Assembly (NCBI RefSeq): GCF_037893015.1 | Contig: NC_133660.1 | Location: forward strand, 281,233,067 to 281,297,066 | DNA: 64,000 nt | Reading direction: 5' to 3' | Origin: Macrotis lagotis | Taxonomy: Eukaryota > Chordata > Mammalia > Peramelemorphia > Peramelidae | Shown here: in pieces, positions 10,844-19,800 of the stretch | Layout of the letters: every line of letters begins with the position of its first letter | Numbering within the stretch: position 1 is the first letter of the stretch | Notes under the pieces: model-generated | Database searches by the model: none | What the model saw: the letters and a program-made list of their open reading frames with translations, nothing else | Told to the model about the DNA's origin: nothing | Position numbers and translations under genes: made by a program

Positions 10844-13800
10844 GAGAGCAAAAGAGTGATGGAGAGATGGAAATAGAGATGAGAGAAAGACAGAAAAAGA
10901 GAGAAGGAAGAGTCAGAGAGAGAGATACAGAGACAGAGAGGAGAGAAATAGAGTTGAGACAGAGAGATTGGAATGGGGGTTGGGGTGGGGAGAGAAAGAG
11001 ACAGAGGGGTATTCTGGTCTAAAAACCCAATCCACACAGGTTCGGGAGCCCTGGTTGAACAGCTGTTTGTGCAAAAATCATCTGGGAGTGGTGGGTGGTA
11101 AGCTCAATGTAAGTGGCCAGGGCGACATGGCAGTCATACAAGCCAATTAGACCTAGAGGATGGTGGTCCATCCTGGGCACTACTGAGGAGGAAGGGAACT
11201 TTGCAGCTACAGGAAGAACCCAAAGAGGACAGTCTGGATGAGGAAGGAGCTGACATCATGAGAACTGTTTATAGGAGCCAGGAATGTTTGATTGGAGAAA
11301 AGCAGGCCCTGGGTGGCTGAGCTTGGAGGCTTATGGCTGTCTGGAGGGCTGGGCTATGGGAGGCAGGCTTAGCCTTGCTCCATCTGTGCAGCCTGGCCGG
11401 AGCTGGGCTGCACATGGGCTTCCTGTTTTGGCTTGTTTGGGGGCATGGCCTCCTGTACCCATTCATTTTTTAAGTGAGGGAGGGGCATTACTCAAGGAAG
11501 AAATGGAGCTATGTCTGATGGCATGGCCCAGGGAAGCGGGACTGGCAGCTCAGGGCAGGGTGGGCTGGGCCGGGCCACTTTGTCCCAGGGAGGCATCCCC
11601 ATCCATAGCTAGAGGACCACCTGTCACTAGAAAGGAGATTACTCAATGGGGGAACTGGATCCTTTCCAGATCTAAAGTCCTAGAATTCTATCAGGTCCTT
11701 CCTTGGCAAACCAAAATCCAAACCCAATGAGAGCAAACCAGTGAGAGAGGATCACAGATCACGGATCCAGAGGCATGGAGACCAACCCCCTCATATTGCA
11801 GATAAGAAGACTGAGGCTGAGAGAGATGAAAAGAATTGCCTGCCCTGGGTCACACAGATAATAAACGTTGAGCTGGGACCATGACCATGCAATCTTGCCT
11901 CATGGGCTAGCTGGGCTCTTGGTATATCACCATCCAGGATTGGAAGGAGAGTCTGGTCTCCCCAAAATTGTCCCAATGTCCCCTTTAGTCAATTTCTGAC
12001 CCTTGAGAGCTCACCTGGGTTCACCTCCTGGTAGCGCCCCACACCATAGGCATCCACAATGCCTTGGAAGCTGGCGGTAAAGCGGTTGGTACGGACGAGG
12101 GTTGGGGGCGAGTCTTTGGAGGGAATTCGATGTACGACGGTTCCCACACCTGCCCCACTTCGGAGCTGGCAGGAGAGGAGAGAGAACAGTGCACCATAGA
12201 ATTTGATGAGAGATGACAAAGCTTAAGTGTTGATGGGCAAGCTGTTAGGGACCATAGAGTTGAAGATAAAAATGACCCTGCCCTTAAGCATCTTACATTC
12301 TGTTGGGGTTATAGCAAGTCACTTAATCTGTCTGCCTCAGTTTCCTCATCTATCAAATGGGCATCATAATAGCACCTACCTCCTAGGGTTGTTGTGAGAA
12401 TCTAATGAAGTATTATTTATAAAGGGCTTTGAAAATTTTAATGTGCTAACATGGGGGTGATATTCAACCTTGATGGATTTGCTCATCCCTGCAGTGCAAC
12501 AACCAGGGACAATTTGGGGCTGTCTGCAATGGAGAGTGCCATCTGTATCCAAAGAAAGAATTGTGGAGTTGGAACAAAGACCAAGGACTGTTACCTTTAA
12601 TTTAGGAAAAAACCTGATATCTTATTATGTAATTTTTCTCTCTCTTATACTTTATGTTTCTTCCTTAAGGATTAGATCAATGTACAACATGGGAAAATGT
12701 AAAGACTGGCAAACTGTCTTCTGTAGGGGGCGGGAAGTAAGATTAGGGGGAAAATTGCAAAACTCAAAATAAATAAAATCTTTTAAAAAAAGAAAATTTT
12801 AATGCGCTGAATAAATGCTGGCTGTTATTCCTATTACTCCTACTGCTGCTGCTGCTACTTTTACTACTACTGCCACGATCACCTACTATTGCTGCTACTG
12901 CTACTATTAGGACTACCACTCCTGCTGCTACTGCTAGTACTACTACTACTACTACTGTTGCTACTGCTGCTACTACTACTACTGCTGCTACTACTACTAC
13001 TACTACTGCTGCTGCTGCTACTACTACTACTGCTGCTACCACGGCTACTATTACTATTACTACAGCTATTACTTATTCAAGGAGGTAGAAAAAGTGAATT
13101 TCAGAGCTAGGGGTTCATCACTGGTGTAGTAAGAGAACAATGAGCAAGTGGGATGATGGGGCTATTGGTTGGGTCCAAGCATACTGATGCCAAAAGCCTC
13201 CTCCTCTAATTCCTTCCTTTTTCATCCTCACCCAAACATCCCCCCTTTCCCTGCCTCCCAGGAGGCATGGGAAGTACAAGACCTTACCCTGCTGAGGTTA
13301 TGACTACGGCTGGCGAAGACTAGTGTTTTGAATCACTTCAGAACTACCCTTTTGATGTTGATTCTAATATCTGAATTAGTCACATGATCTAAATTGTGTT
13401 TTATGGGCCACAGGTGCCTCCCTAGATTTTAACCTTCAAGCTGAATCACCGGACTGTCCTAACTTGGGCCTGGCTAGTCTAGAACGTTTGTTTGGCAATA
13501 AGTCACAAGAAATGTCTTCCTTCCTTCCTTTCAATGGAACGGCCTCTTATTTACATTCATTTTTATGGGCGATGGAAGAATATTGTGTTAGAAAAGGAGC
13601 TTTGCGTGATGGAATGGCCAGATGTAGGGTAAGTGTTATCTGAGACACGTGAGGGGCCCTTTTCATGAGATAAGGTGAAAATGCTGCTCGCCCTGAAGGA
13701 GCAGTCCTCTCATGTTTGAGGAAGGGACAGGAAAAATATCCCCTGGCTATTCTAAGGCATCTACTAGAAAAACTGGGCGGCCCAAGCAAGGACAATGGAG

Positions 13801-16800
13801 AACGAAGAGTCCTTGCTTATTAAACAATCCAGCAGCTAGGTGAAGCCATGGTGGCTAGAGTACCAGTGGTAGGAAGACTCATCTGCATGAGTTCAAATCC
13901 AGCCTCAGAGACTTAGTAGCTGTGTGACCCTGGGCAAGTCACTAACCCTTTTTGCCTCTGCTTCCTGTAAAGAGGAAATGGCAAACCACTCTTGACTCTT
14001 TGTCAAGAAAACCCCAAAGAAGATCCAGAAAGGACTGAACAACATTCAACCATTTATGGCCAAAGGGAACTTTTGATCTTTAAAAATCATGTCCTGGAGG
14101 CAGAGCAGCTTTTAACAGATGTGTTAATTATCCAGATGGAGAGGAGACTAGAAATAGGGACTACGAGGCTACCGAGTCTAGAAAGAACACTCTCACACTC
14201 AATTTTCACTGGAGACTGTGGTGAGTCCTGATAAAAGCAGAGTCATAGGGGAGGAGAGTAGAAGCAGGAATGGAGGGGGTGAGCATATATGCAGGTGATA
14301 GGAAAGGCTTGGGGTTAGCATATTATTAGGTAGTTCCCACATACCACTTCCCCAGAGTGACTTCTTTCTTGGGGGGGCGGCAGCTGGCTTTTACTACCAA
14401 AGTACAACCACAAGGAGCTAGAGGTATTGCAGAACCCCAGAACCAATGACTCCTTAGAGTCAAAGGAGGCTGAGCTCACTGGTAGGAGCTGGTGTGAGGG
14501 AAAGGTTGTGTTGCCTCAATTTTCTCATCTGTGAAAAGGGAATAACACCCATAGGGCCTACTTCACAGGATTGTCATGAGATGTAAAGTTCTTTTCAAAC
14601 CTTAAATCACCATATAATTTTCATTATTAGTATTAAGTGTCTAATATAAACAATAATTTATAGTACTAAACAGTATTATTACTATTGGCAATAAGGAGCC
14701 AAGGACTACTCCGGGGCAGGGGAGTGTCATAAATAGAAGGTAGAATATGAAGAATGTTAAAGTGGCTAAGCATCTTGGTGGAGGGGAGGCTTTGATCCTT
14801 AAGTCTTTGTGGTCTCTGATAACTTGCTTTTGTCTTCGCTGAGCCTCAGTTTCCTCCTCTGTAAAATGGGCTGATCATCCTGGCACTCCTACCCACCCTG
14901 GATGAGTGTAAACAAAACCTTTGTCAGCTTTACGTGCACAAGAAATGGGAGGTGCTGTTCTCTTTTTTCAAAGCCTCTCTGTACAGACACCTTCATTAAT
15001 CTTCATAGCATGGATGTCAATAGGCAGAACCCCCTGGAAGGATGAGGAAACTGAGGCCAGCAATGGCATGGGACCTTATGATGTGTCAATGCTGGTGAGA
15101 AGATGGGGTCTTAGGGAAACCAGGGACTCACCGAGCTCTCGTTCAGGGTCTGCTGCAAGGCAAAGAGGTCACGTGTAGGACACCAGACCTCAGCAATGAG
15201 GCACTTGTCGGTGACACTGAGGCTACACTGGTTGAGCATTAGGTAGACGGCCTTCATCTTGTGGATTTGAACTTGCCATAGGGGGAGCAGGCCTTGTACC
15301 CGATGGAGCACCTGTCCTAGGAACTGCTCAGTCTCTTGGAGCACCTGGGAAGGGGCAGAGCCAAGGGCTGGTTACCGGGAAGTCTGGCCCAAAGTTGCCA
15401 ACCTTTCTCTGGCCTTCCATTTCCTGGTCTTTACAATGATGAGGTTGGACCTGGTGCTCTCCATGATCCTTCTTTCAGTCCTAAATCCCATTCCAGTAAC
15501 CTCCCCAGGAGAATGGAACAGTTTCATTTCTGTCTCTTTATCCCCGGGGTCTGGCACACAGTAGGGCTCTAATTAATGATTGTTCATGGATTTATAGAAG
15601 AGGGATTAGGTCAAAGGGTGGGACTAGGAGCTATTGTGGGAGGGGAGAGGGCAGGTGACATAATATCAAAGCAGATGTCTTAAAAATGTCTCCCAGTGGA
15701 ACAAGCAGTCCCATTCCTGGTGGGTTCAAGGCAGAGGCTGGTCATTCAGGGTCCAGGATGCCTCTCCTTCCCCATGCTCACCACATTCAGGTCCTGCTTC
15801 TGCTGTTGCAGGTGCTGCAAGCTGGCCAGACGTTCCTCCTCACGGTCCGGATATGGGAACACGTTGCAGTGAAAACTGAAGGGACAGTGGGTTGGGGACA
15901 GTTGAGAAAGAAGAGGGCCAGGGCAGGAGGGCCCTCTGTGGGCTGCAAGGGCAGTAGGAGGAGAGAAGAGTTGGAGGAGGGGAGGTCACTCACCAGGCTG
16001 TGATCTTGTGGATTTTCTGTCCAATCTGCTCTCCCCAGTAAGAGATGAGGAAGATCACCCAGGGCATGCTCTCTCCCTGCAGAGTCACCGTTGGAGAGTG
16101 ACCTCTTGAGCCCACCACTGCTTCTCCTCTCCTACTCCCTTTCCTACCTCTATCCACCCCTGGGTCCCTAAGTCACCTTCCTTAGGACCCAAAGAGGAGG
16201 TTGACAGCCCCAGCCTCAGGAGGAAGGCTGAGTTTGCCCTGGACCAACTACCTTTTCCTACAGTAGCAAAGCCACTTGAGGGCAAGGACAACTTCTGGAT
16301 TGTTGCCTCTTACAAAGGTAAGGAGCAAGACCAATTGATTTTTAGATCCAGGAATTTGTGAACCAGTTGTCAGGATCAAATGGTCCATCTAGGCCTCACT
16401 CAGTGACCATGTTAGCCTAACACCAGAGTTAGCTTCAGTCTGGGGTCAGGGGTTAGTAAATAGGGTCAGGGGTCACTAAGGCTCAAAGGATCCTTGAGCT
16501 TGGCCTCATTAGCGTCATGCAGTGAACCCTGAACCTCACAGCCTCAGGGAATGCCCCAAGGAGACGGGCTGAATCCTCAGGTGCCTGACTGGAGGACACA
16601 AGAAGGACCGGTCCAGCTGGGCATCCCAAAAAGGGCTGATGAGTCATTCTGATTTAGTCTCCCCAGGTCTATGACTTCTTGGACCAGGGCAGCATAAAAA
16701 GGAGAGCAATTCCTTACCGTCAGGGGATCCTCAAGGGGCTCCTCCATGTCCATGAAGCTGGCAATAAGGTAGCCACGGCAAGCCCGCCACAACAGACGCT

Positions 16801-19474
16801 CGAGAGCACCGGCACGCCATGGATGGATGGCTCCTGCCACAAAACTAACAGGTGACCCCATGAGAGTGGGAGAGGCCCAGGGTCCCCTGCAAGACAGCCT
16901 CCTCCTGTGTCCCTGCTCACCAACGAGAACAGCTGGCCAAGTGGAGGCACAGTGCCCACTCTTGCCTCCCTGGAAACCTGCCACACTGCCAGAGCCCTAG
17001 GAGCATTTATCTGTCGCATGGAGCACTCCAGAGATGGTCAGCGGGTCAAAAGAAACAAGAAACCCGGAACTAGATCTTCCTCTGACTGTGCCACGGATAC
17101 ACCAGGTCTGTGGGCACTGCCTCTGCTTTTCAGTTTCCTCTGCTATCCGTGGAGGGGGACGGACTAGGTGATCTCAGAGACCCCCTCCTAGCTCTGACAT
17201 TCCCTGCCCCAAGGCCATCCCCATTCTAGGATCTCTCTCAGCTCTGACATCCCCTGTTCTAAGATCCCTCCCAATTCTGAGATTCCCCGATTCTAAAGAC
17301 CTACCAGTTCCTTTATCCCAGGTTCCCTTCAGGTCCACACCCTTCAAATACCTAATCCTGAGATCTGCTCGTGGTCCAGCTGGGGGGTCGAGTAAGGGAG
17401 TCTCTTCCAATGGCTGGTTGGGTGGTGCATCTGGAAGCTATGGGATCCCAAGGACACTAGCTTCAGAGTTGCCCCCCAATATGGGGAGTCCCTCTTCCAT
17501 CCAGCCCTAGGAACCCCACTCCAATGCGTTGTCTCCCCACCCCTCGTTGGAGCCCTAGGAGACCAGAAAGCGCTAACATGCTGGCCGCTGGAATAGGGTC
17601 CCTGTCGCAGGACGGCAATGTGCTGTTGGAGCAGGTGCATCCTCGTGCGCATGGCCTGGTGGTTACCCCGAACTTCTCGAAGCTCCTGGGCCAACTGCTG
17701 TGTCTCCTCCTGGATGCGCAGCAGGTCTTTGGGTGGCGGAGCCTCTGGGTTCCCCTGGGGCTCTGGGAGGGTCAGGCCGGCTCTTCTCACCTCCTCCTGC
17801 AGGAAGGCTGGGGACGGGAGGGCTCCAGCCAGCTCATTCTAGTCCTCAGCCTCACCACTCTCAGGCCTAGGGTCCCCTTCCCCCAGACCCCCTCGGCGCT
17901 CTGAGGCCAACAGTTCTACCCAACGAGCACCCACTTGGGCCAGGTCCTAGAACGGGCTCTGGAGAAACACGCTGGTAAAACCCTTAAGGAAGTTTGACTC
18001 TCCAGGACAGAGGAGCCTGTGATTTCCGTCCCAGGACCCCCTAGCACAACCTTCGTTCCATCCCTTCCTCCTCCCCTCCAGCTGCCCATACTCTCGTTTC
18101 CCACCCAACAGCAAGCCCCTGCTCCCATTAGCCAGCTGGTTAATCACAAAAGCACTGCACAAGCCCCTTTGAAGGGATGTTCACATCCTGAAACAATGCA
18201 ACCCCAAGATCAGACCTCCAATGAGTGGTTCCAAAGGCTGGGGAGAAGCCGACCTGGGAGCTCCAATGGATTCCTCCCCTAAAGCATGGCCAGAGGGCCC
18301 AAATACCCGCCTTCTCTCCAATCTCCTCTCACCCCCAGCCCTGACTGCCCCATCACAAAATGACAAAAGGGAGCAGGGACTCAAGGGCATCACAAGGGAC
18401 CAGGAGGGCTCTGGGGGGCCCCTTTGGTTTGAGCCTCAGCTCAAATATTCTGTGCTGCCCTCCTCCTTTCTTCTCCCCTTATCTCTAGTCCTACCCAGCT
18501 CAGCCCCAGCCCCAAACTTACAGAAGGTCTTCTCCAGGTCCTCGCAGCGCCTCACCTCCCCAACATAGCGCCGTTGAAAGGTGCTCACTGAGGCATTCAG
18601 CTATAGCCAGAAAGACAGGGTCAGTGGTCCAAGGGCAAGAGAGGCCCCTGCCAGCCTGCTCCTTCCTCCATCCCAGTGACTGCCTGTCAGCCCCAAAGCC
18701 CTTCTTGTGATCAGAGCTAATCAAGGGTTTACTGGCCTTCGCAGACTTAGGAGCTGGAAGGAGCATTTTACAAATGGGGAAACTAAGCCTTAAAGGGGAA
18801 TGTAATTTAAGGTCACACAGGCTGAGCAACGGAGGCCCAATTTGAATCTAGAGCCTGTGATGACTCTCTTGAAGCTTGGGGTCAGCGATGCTGACTAGTC
18901 CTGGTACCGCTGTCTCCCCTTCACCCCACCCCCTAAAAAGCTCAACCAATATTCAACACAGGGAAGGGATAAAGGCTGGGACTCCCAAGAAGATGGGGAC
19001 CCAGAGGAATCCAGCCCCAGCGGTTTTCTGAGGAGAAAACTGAGGCTTGAGATGGGGAGGGACTTGACCAAGGTCACTCAGTGGATGAATGATGGAGATT
19101 TCTGAGTTTGAGTCCTGCGTTCTACACACTGATCCCCATGAGACCTTAGGGAAGTCACTTTTCTCATGACCCAGATAGAGCACCTTTGGCCTCAGATCTT
19201 GACAGAGGTGCCAAGCATCCCGATTTCTCCAACACCTTAGTAACTTTGTAGGCCTTCTCCCTCCTGGGTTCTGGGAGCCCCTCCAGAGCTTGGCAGCAGC
19301 CCCTTCCTGCCTCTCAGCCCTCCCCAGGGGGCACCTCCTCTCTGCAGCCCCACTCACATCTCTGAACTCCACCAGGCCACGCTCTCCTAGGTCGCTCACA
19401 CAGGTGTAGGCAGAAGCTGTGGGCAAGAAAAGCTGGGCCAAGGCCACCTCTTCACTCCTGAACATGGAACCCAT
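3664..19474 (-). CDS. TCIRG1: TCIRG1, V-type proton ATPase 116 kDa subunit a3 (19 coding exons, 840 aa)
   Basis: Joined coding exons, in gene order: 19358-19474, 18522-18600, 17578-17807, 17352-17437, 16718-16844, 15994-16076, 15782-15875, 15132-15344, 12015-12165, 8760-8899, 8402-8559, 8229-8319, 7379-7497, 7040-7253, 5190-5312, 4990-5106, 4482-4599, 3838-4015, 3664-3748. They total 2523 bases, exactly 841 codons with the stop; every phase agrees and all introns are GT-AG. Human a3 is 830 aa. The product is the membrane subunit a of the V-ATPase Vo sector that carries the proton half-channels; isoform a3 acts in the osteoclast ruffled border and lysosomes, and its loss causes osteopetrosis in human and mouse. 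Residues about 1-390 form the cytosolic domain and 395-813 the membrane domain. Arg744 in [14 protein letters not shown] and Arg810 in LHALRLHW match the essential yeast Vph1 Arg735 and Arg799. The start gives [10 protein letters not shown], as in human. The product looks functional. Confidence 0.96.
3838..4015 (-). CDS. TCIRG1: TCIRG1 coding exon 18 (residues 755-812)
   Basis: Encodes [20 protein letters not shown], the last long helices, and [10 protein letters not shown]. Arg810 aligns with the second channel arginine. Donor GTGAGG. Confidence 0.97.
4482..4599 (-). CDS. TCIRG1: TCIRG1 coding exon 17 (residues 715-753)
   Basis: Encodes [20 protein letters not shown] and [12 protein letters not shown]. 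Arg744 is the essential proton-path arginine, aligned with yeast Vph1 Arg735. Donor GTGAGT. Confidence 0.97.
4685..4860 (-). repeat. MIR-like SINE remnant in a TCIRG1 intron
   Basis: Contains the reverse-complement MIR core (TTTTACAGAAGGGAAAACTC then AAATGACTTGCCAA). Old and diverged. Confidence 0.45.
4990..5106 (-). CDS. TCIRG1: TCIRG1 coding exon 16 (residues 676-714)
   Basis: Encodes the acidic cytosolic loop ([17 protein letters not shown], then [17 protein letters not shown]). The upstream alternative acceptor at about 5130 would break frame, so the GAGACAG acceptor was used; it gives exactly 39 codons. This is the least conserved part of the membrane domain. Confidence 0.9.
5190..5312 (-). 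CDS. TCIRG1: TCIRG1 coding exon 15 (residues 635-675)
   Basis: Encodes [20 protein letters not shown], a membrane helix, then GSPLYLC and a polybasic cytosolic run ([13 protein letters not shown]). Donor GTAGGG. Confidence 0.92.
6225..6840 (+). repeat. LINE-1 3' end (5'-truncated), split by a SINE
   Basis: The left flank holds the marsupial L1 phrase GAACTGATGCTAG followed by GCAGAACCAGGAGAACACTG. The right flank has the 3' UTR (a stretch around ATGAATATGGAAATG and a GGGAGG run) ending in an A-rich tail near 6836. A minus-strand SINE at 6423-6568 splits it, so the SINE is younger. Confidence 0.75.
6423..6568 (-). repeat. Marsupial tRNA-derived SINE (WSINE1-like)
   Basis: Near full length, from TTTGCAAGGCAATGGGGTTA to the complement of the AGCTAGTTGGCACAG head. 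Inserted in the LINE-1 end above. Confidence 0.85.
7040..7253 (-). CDS. TCIRG1: TCIRG1 coding exon 14 (residues 564-634)
   Basis: Encodes [40 protein letters not shown] and [15 protein letters not shown] is altered relative to human RAAS. Donor GTGAGT. Confidence 0.96.
7379..7497 (-). CDS. TCIRG1: TCIRG1 coding exon 13 (residues 524-562)
   Basis: Encodes [20 protein letters not shown] and [19 protein letters not shown]. The acceptor TGATTAG has a poor pyrimidine tract. Donor GTGAGG. Confidence 0.95.
8022..8176 (-). repeat. Marsupial SINE (WSINE1-like)
   Basis: The AT-rich tail is seen as GTTTTTGTTTTTATTTTATT on the plus strand, followed by the reverse-complement core and the CACCTAGCTGC head. 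It lies in the TCIRG1 intron 13-14 side of the cluster. Confidence 0.8.
8229..8319 (-). CDS. TCIRG1: TCIRG1 coding exon 12 (residues 494-523)
   Basis: Encodes [20 protein letters not shown] and [10 protein letters not shown]. The luminal NVT sequon is kept from human. Donor GTGAGT. Confidence 0.95.
8402..8559 (-). CDS. TCIRG1: TCIRG1 coding exon 11 (residues 441-492)
   Basis: Encodes [20 protein letters not shown], then [20 protein letters not shown] and [12 protein letters not shown]. The equivalent of human Arg444 (mutated in osteopetrosis) lies in the GGRYLL segment and is kept. Donor GTGAAG. Confidence 0.95.
8760..8899 (-). CDS. TCIRG1: TCIRG1 coding exon 10 (residues 395-440)
   Basis: Encodes [20 protein letters not shown] and [19 protein letters not shown], the first membrane helices, containing the FGDVGHG motif. 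Donor GTGAGA. Confidence 0.97.
9320..9440 (+). repeat. Marsupial SINE, 5'-truncated
   Basis: Starts within the body (TGACCTGGAGTCAGGAGGAC) and runs to a tail that has grown into the adjacent GA microsatellite. Confidence 0.75.
9449..9504 (+). repeat. (GA)n microsatellite at a SINE tail
   Basis: About 28 near-perfect GA units starting from the SINE A-tail, followed by AAAG-rich decay to about 9550. Confidence 0.95.
9551..9697 (+). repeat. Marsupial SINE (WSINE1-like)
   Basis: Near full length (AAGGGCAGCAGG head, A12 tail at about 9686). Contains the SINE signature CTTGGGCAAATCACTTAACC. Confidence 0.85.
9716..9845 (+). repeat. Marsupial SINE (WSINE1-like)
   Basis: Head GGGGCAACTGGGTGGTGCAG and the usual body; the 3' end is eroded. 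Confidence 0.85.
9906..10042 (+). repeat. Marsupial SINE (WSINE1-like)
   Basis: Head AGGGCAGCCAGATGGTGCAG, ending in AACCCCATTGTTTTACAAAA. Fourth copy in tandem order in 750 bases. Confidence 0.85.
10481..10644 (-). repeat. Marsupial SINE (WSINE1-like)
   Basis: Poly-T then TTTGCAAGGCAAACGGGGTT through to the complement of the head (CACCTAGCCGCCC). Opposite orientation to the four copies upstream. Confidence 0.88.
10780..10839 (+). repeat. (AG)n microsatellite
   Basis: About 30 perfect AG units, then purine-rich decay to about 11000. The reverse strand is pyrimidine-rich in the TCIRG1 pre-mRNA. Confidence 0.95.
12015..12165 (-). CDS. TCIRG1: TCIRG1 coding exon 9 (residues 344-393)
   Basis: Encodes [20 protein letters not shown] and [11 protein letters not shown], the near-invariant stretch leading into the membrane domain. 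The first part ([19 protein letters not shown]) varies, as in other a3 proteins. Donor GTGAGC. Confidence 0.96.
12450..12795 (+). repeat. LINE-1 3' end, short-module subtype
   Basis: Contains GGGACAATTTGGGGCTGTCT, then ACCAAGGACTGTTACC, then TTCTTCCTTAAGGAT and a terminal CAAAACTCAAAATAAATAAA. The same module recurs near 34.9, 52.3 and 58.1 kb. Heavily 5'-truncated. Confidence 0.75.
12826..13075 (+). repeat. Imperfect trinucleotide array (CTA/CTG/CTC)
   Basis: About 80 triplets, nearly all CTN with occasional single-base slips, beginning just after the LINE-1 A-rich end. The apparent poly-Leu and poly-Val frames here are by-products of the repeat. Confidence 0.92.
13828..14044 (+). repeat. 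Mar1-like SINE
   Basis: A tRNA-like head with a body that extends into the Mar1 tail (GGAAATGGCAAACCACTC then GTCAAGAAAACCCCAAAGAA and a GACTGAACAAC end). It is distinct from the shorter SINE that dominates this window. Confidence 0.75.
15132..15344 (-). CDS. TCIRG1: TCIRG1 coding exon 8 (residues 273-343)
   Basis: 71 in-phase codons. Encodes [20 protein letters not shown], then [18 protein letters not shown] and [19 protein letters not shown]. Donor GTGAGT. Confidence 0.95.
15400..15590 (+). repeat. L2/MIR-type 3' end
   Basis: The end CTGGCACACAGTAGGGCTCT followed by AATTAATGATTG matches the conserved L2 tail. It sits in the 437-base intron between TCIRG1 coding exons 7 and 8. Confidence 0.55.
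15782..15875 (-). CDS. TCIRG1: TCIRG1 coding exon 7 (residues 242-272)
   Basis: Encodes [20 protein letters not shown] and [11 protein letters not shown], part of the coiled coil. The donor was placed at GTGAGC, three bases after a GTGGTG alternative, because it restores the human-like length at the junction with VLQETE. Confidence 0.92.
15994..16076 (-). CDS. TCIRG1: TCIRG1 coding exon 6 (residues 214-240)
   Basis: Encodes [20 protein letters not shown] and [19 protein letters not shown] is a family signature. Donor GTGAGT. Confidence 0.95.
16718..16844 (-). CDS. TCIRG1: TCIRG1 coding exon 5 (residues 172-213)
   Basis: Encodes [30 protein letters not shown] and the tail EEPLEDPLT, one of the best conserved parts of the cytosolic domain. 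Donor GTAAGG. Confidence 0.95.
17352..17437 (-). CDS. TCIRG1: TCIRG1 coding exon 4 (residues 143-170)
   Basis: Encodes a fast-changing linker, [16 protein letters not shown], followed by [12 protein letters not shown]. The acceptor ending CCCATAG was chosen over a nearer CCAG seven bases downstream because only the former keeps frame. The core EETPLL matches human SERTPLL. Confidence 0.82.
17578..17807 (-). CDS. TCIRG1: TCIRG1 coding exon 3 (residues 67-142)
   Basis: Encodes the coiled-coil arm of the cytosolic domain ([11 protein letters not shown], then [20 protein letters not shown], then HIAVLRQG). The 3' end (GPYSSGQH) has drifted from human. The donor is GTTAGC, a weaker form than the neighbours, chosen because it keeps frame with the next exon. 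Confidence 0.9.
18522..18600 (-). CDS. TCIRG1: TCIRG1 coding exon 2 (residues 40-65)
   Basis: Encodes [19 protein letters not shown] and EDLEKTF, close to human. The last base starts codon 66. Donor GTAAGT. Confidence 0.95.
18745..18860 (-). repeat. MIR-like SINE remnant
   Basis: Reverse-complement core (TTTTACAAATGGGGAAACTA then AAGGTCACACAGG). Confidence 0.5.
19020..19190 (-). repeat. MIR-like SINE remnant
   Basis: Core GAGAAAACTGAGGCTTGAGA, then ACTTGACCAAGGTCACTCAG, in reverse-complement orientation. Confidence 0.5.
19358..19474 (-). CDS. TCIRG1: TCIRG1 first coding exon (residues 1-39)
   Basis: Encodes [20 protein letters not shown] and the VEFRD end of the conserved N-terminal motif. 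The splice acceptor lies only four bases upstream of the ATG (exon edge 19478). The donor reads GTGAGT. Confidence 0.96.
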
Positions 19475-19619
19475 GGTTCTGTGGACACAGAAAAGTCGGG
19501 GAGTTAGTGGGACCTTGCCAAGACAACACCCAGAGCTGACTATTTCCCAGCCTGAAGAATGAAGGAAGGCCGCTTCTCTATACATTCTGTCTGTAGACCA
19601 GACTCAAGTCAAGTCTCCC

Positions 19620-19800
19620 TGAGTGTTTGGCCCTCGTGGACCCCAGAGGATTTCAGCCCTAGAGTGCCATCCAATCCAAGATTGTCATTTTTCAGAAAAA
19701 GAAACTGAGTCCCAGGGAGGAAGAGTGACTGCCCAAGGTCATACAGGTCAGAAAGGTTGCTGAACCCAGGTCTTCCAGTTCCAGAGACATTACAGCCAGA
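19620..19800 (-). repeat. MIR-like SINE remnant
   Basis: AAAGAAACTGAGTCCCAGGG followed by GCCCAAGGTCATACAGGTC, reverse-complement orientation, just upstream of the first TCIRG1 coding exon. Confidence 0.5.

Larger units (their letters stand above)
8900..12014. other. TCIRG1 intron between coding exons 9 and 10, 3.1 kb
   Basis: A SINE-rich intron: five SINE copies between 9.3 and 10.65 kb, two GA microsatellites, and about 1.2 kb (10.9-12.0 kb) with no recognised element. No exon-like frame was found in it. Confidence 0.7.
12166..15131. other. TCIRG1 intron between coding exons 8 and 9, 3.0 kb
   Basis: Holds a MIR-like fragment (about 12315-12445), a LINE-1 3' end, a trinucleotide array, a Mar1-like SINE and another MIR-like fragment near 14.5 kb. 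The stretch 13.1-13.8 kb and most of 14.05-15.1 kb show nothing I recognise. Confidence 0.65.

Noticed and set aside
9322-11037. Open frames rich in Arg-Glu or Ser-Leu
   Set aside because: Translations of the GA microsatellites on either strand.
12889-13110. Poly-leucine open frame, and a poly-valine/alanine frame on the other strand
   Set aside because: Direct translation of the CTN trinucleotide array, not a gene.
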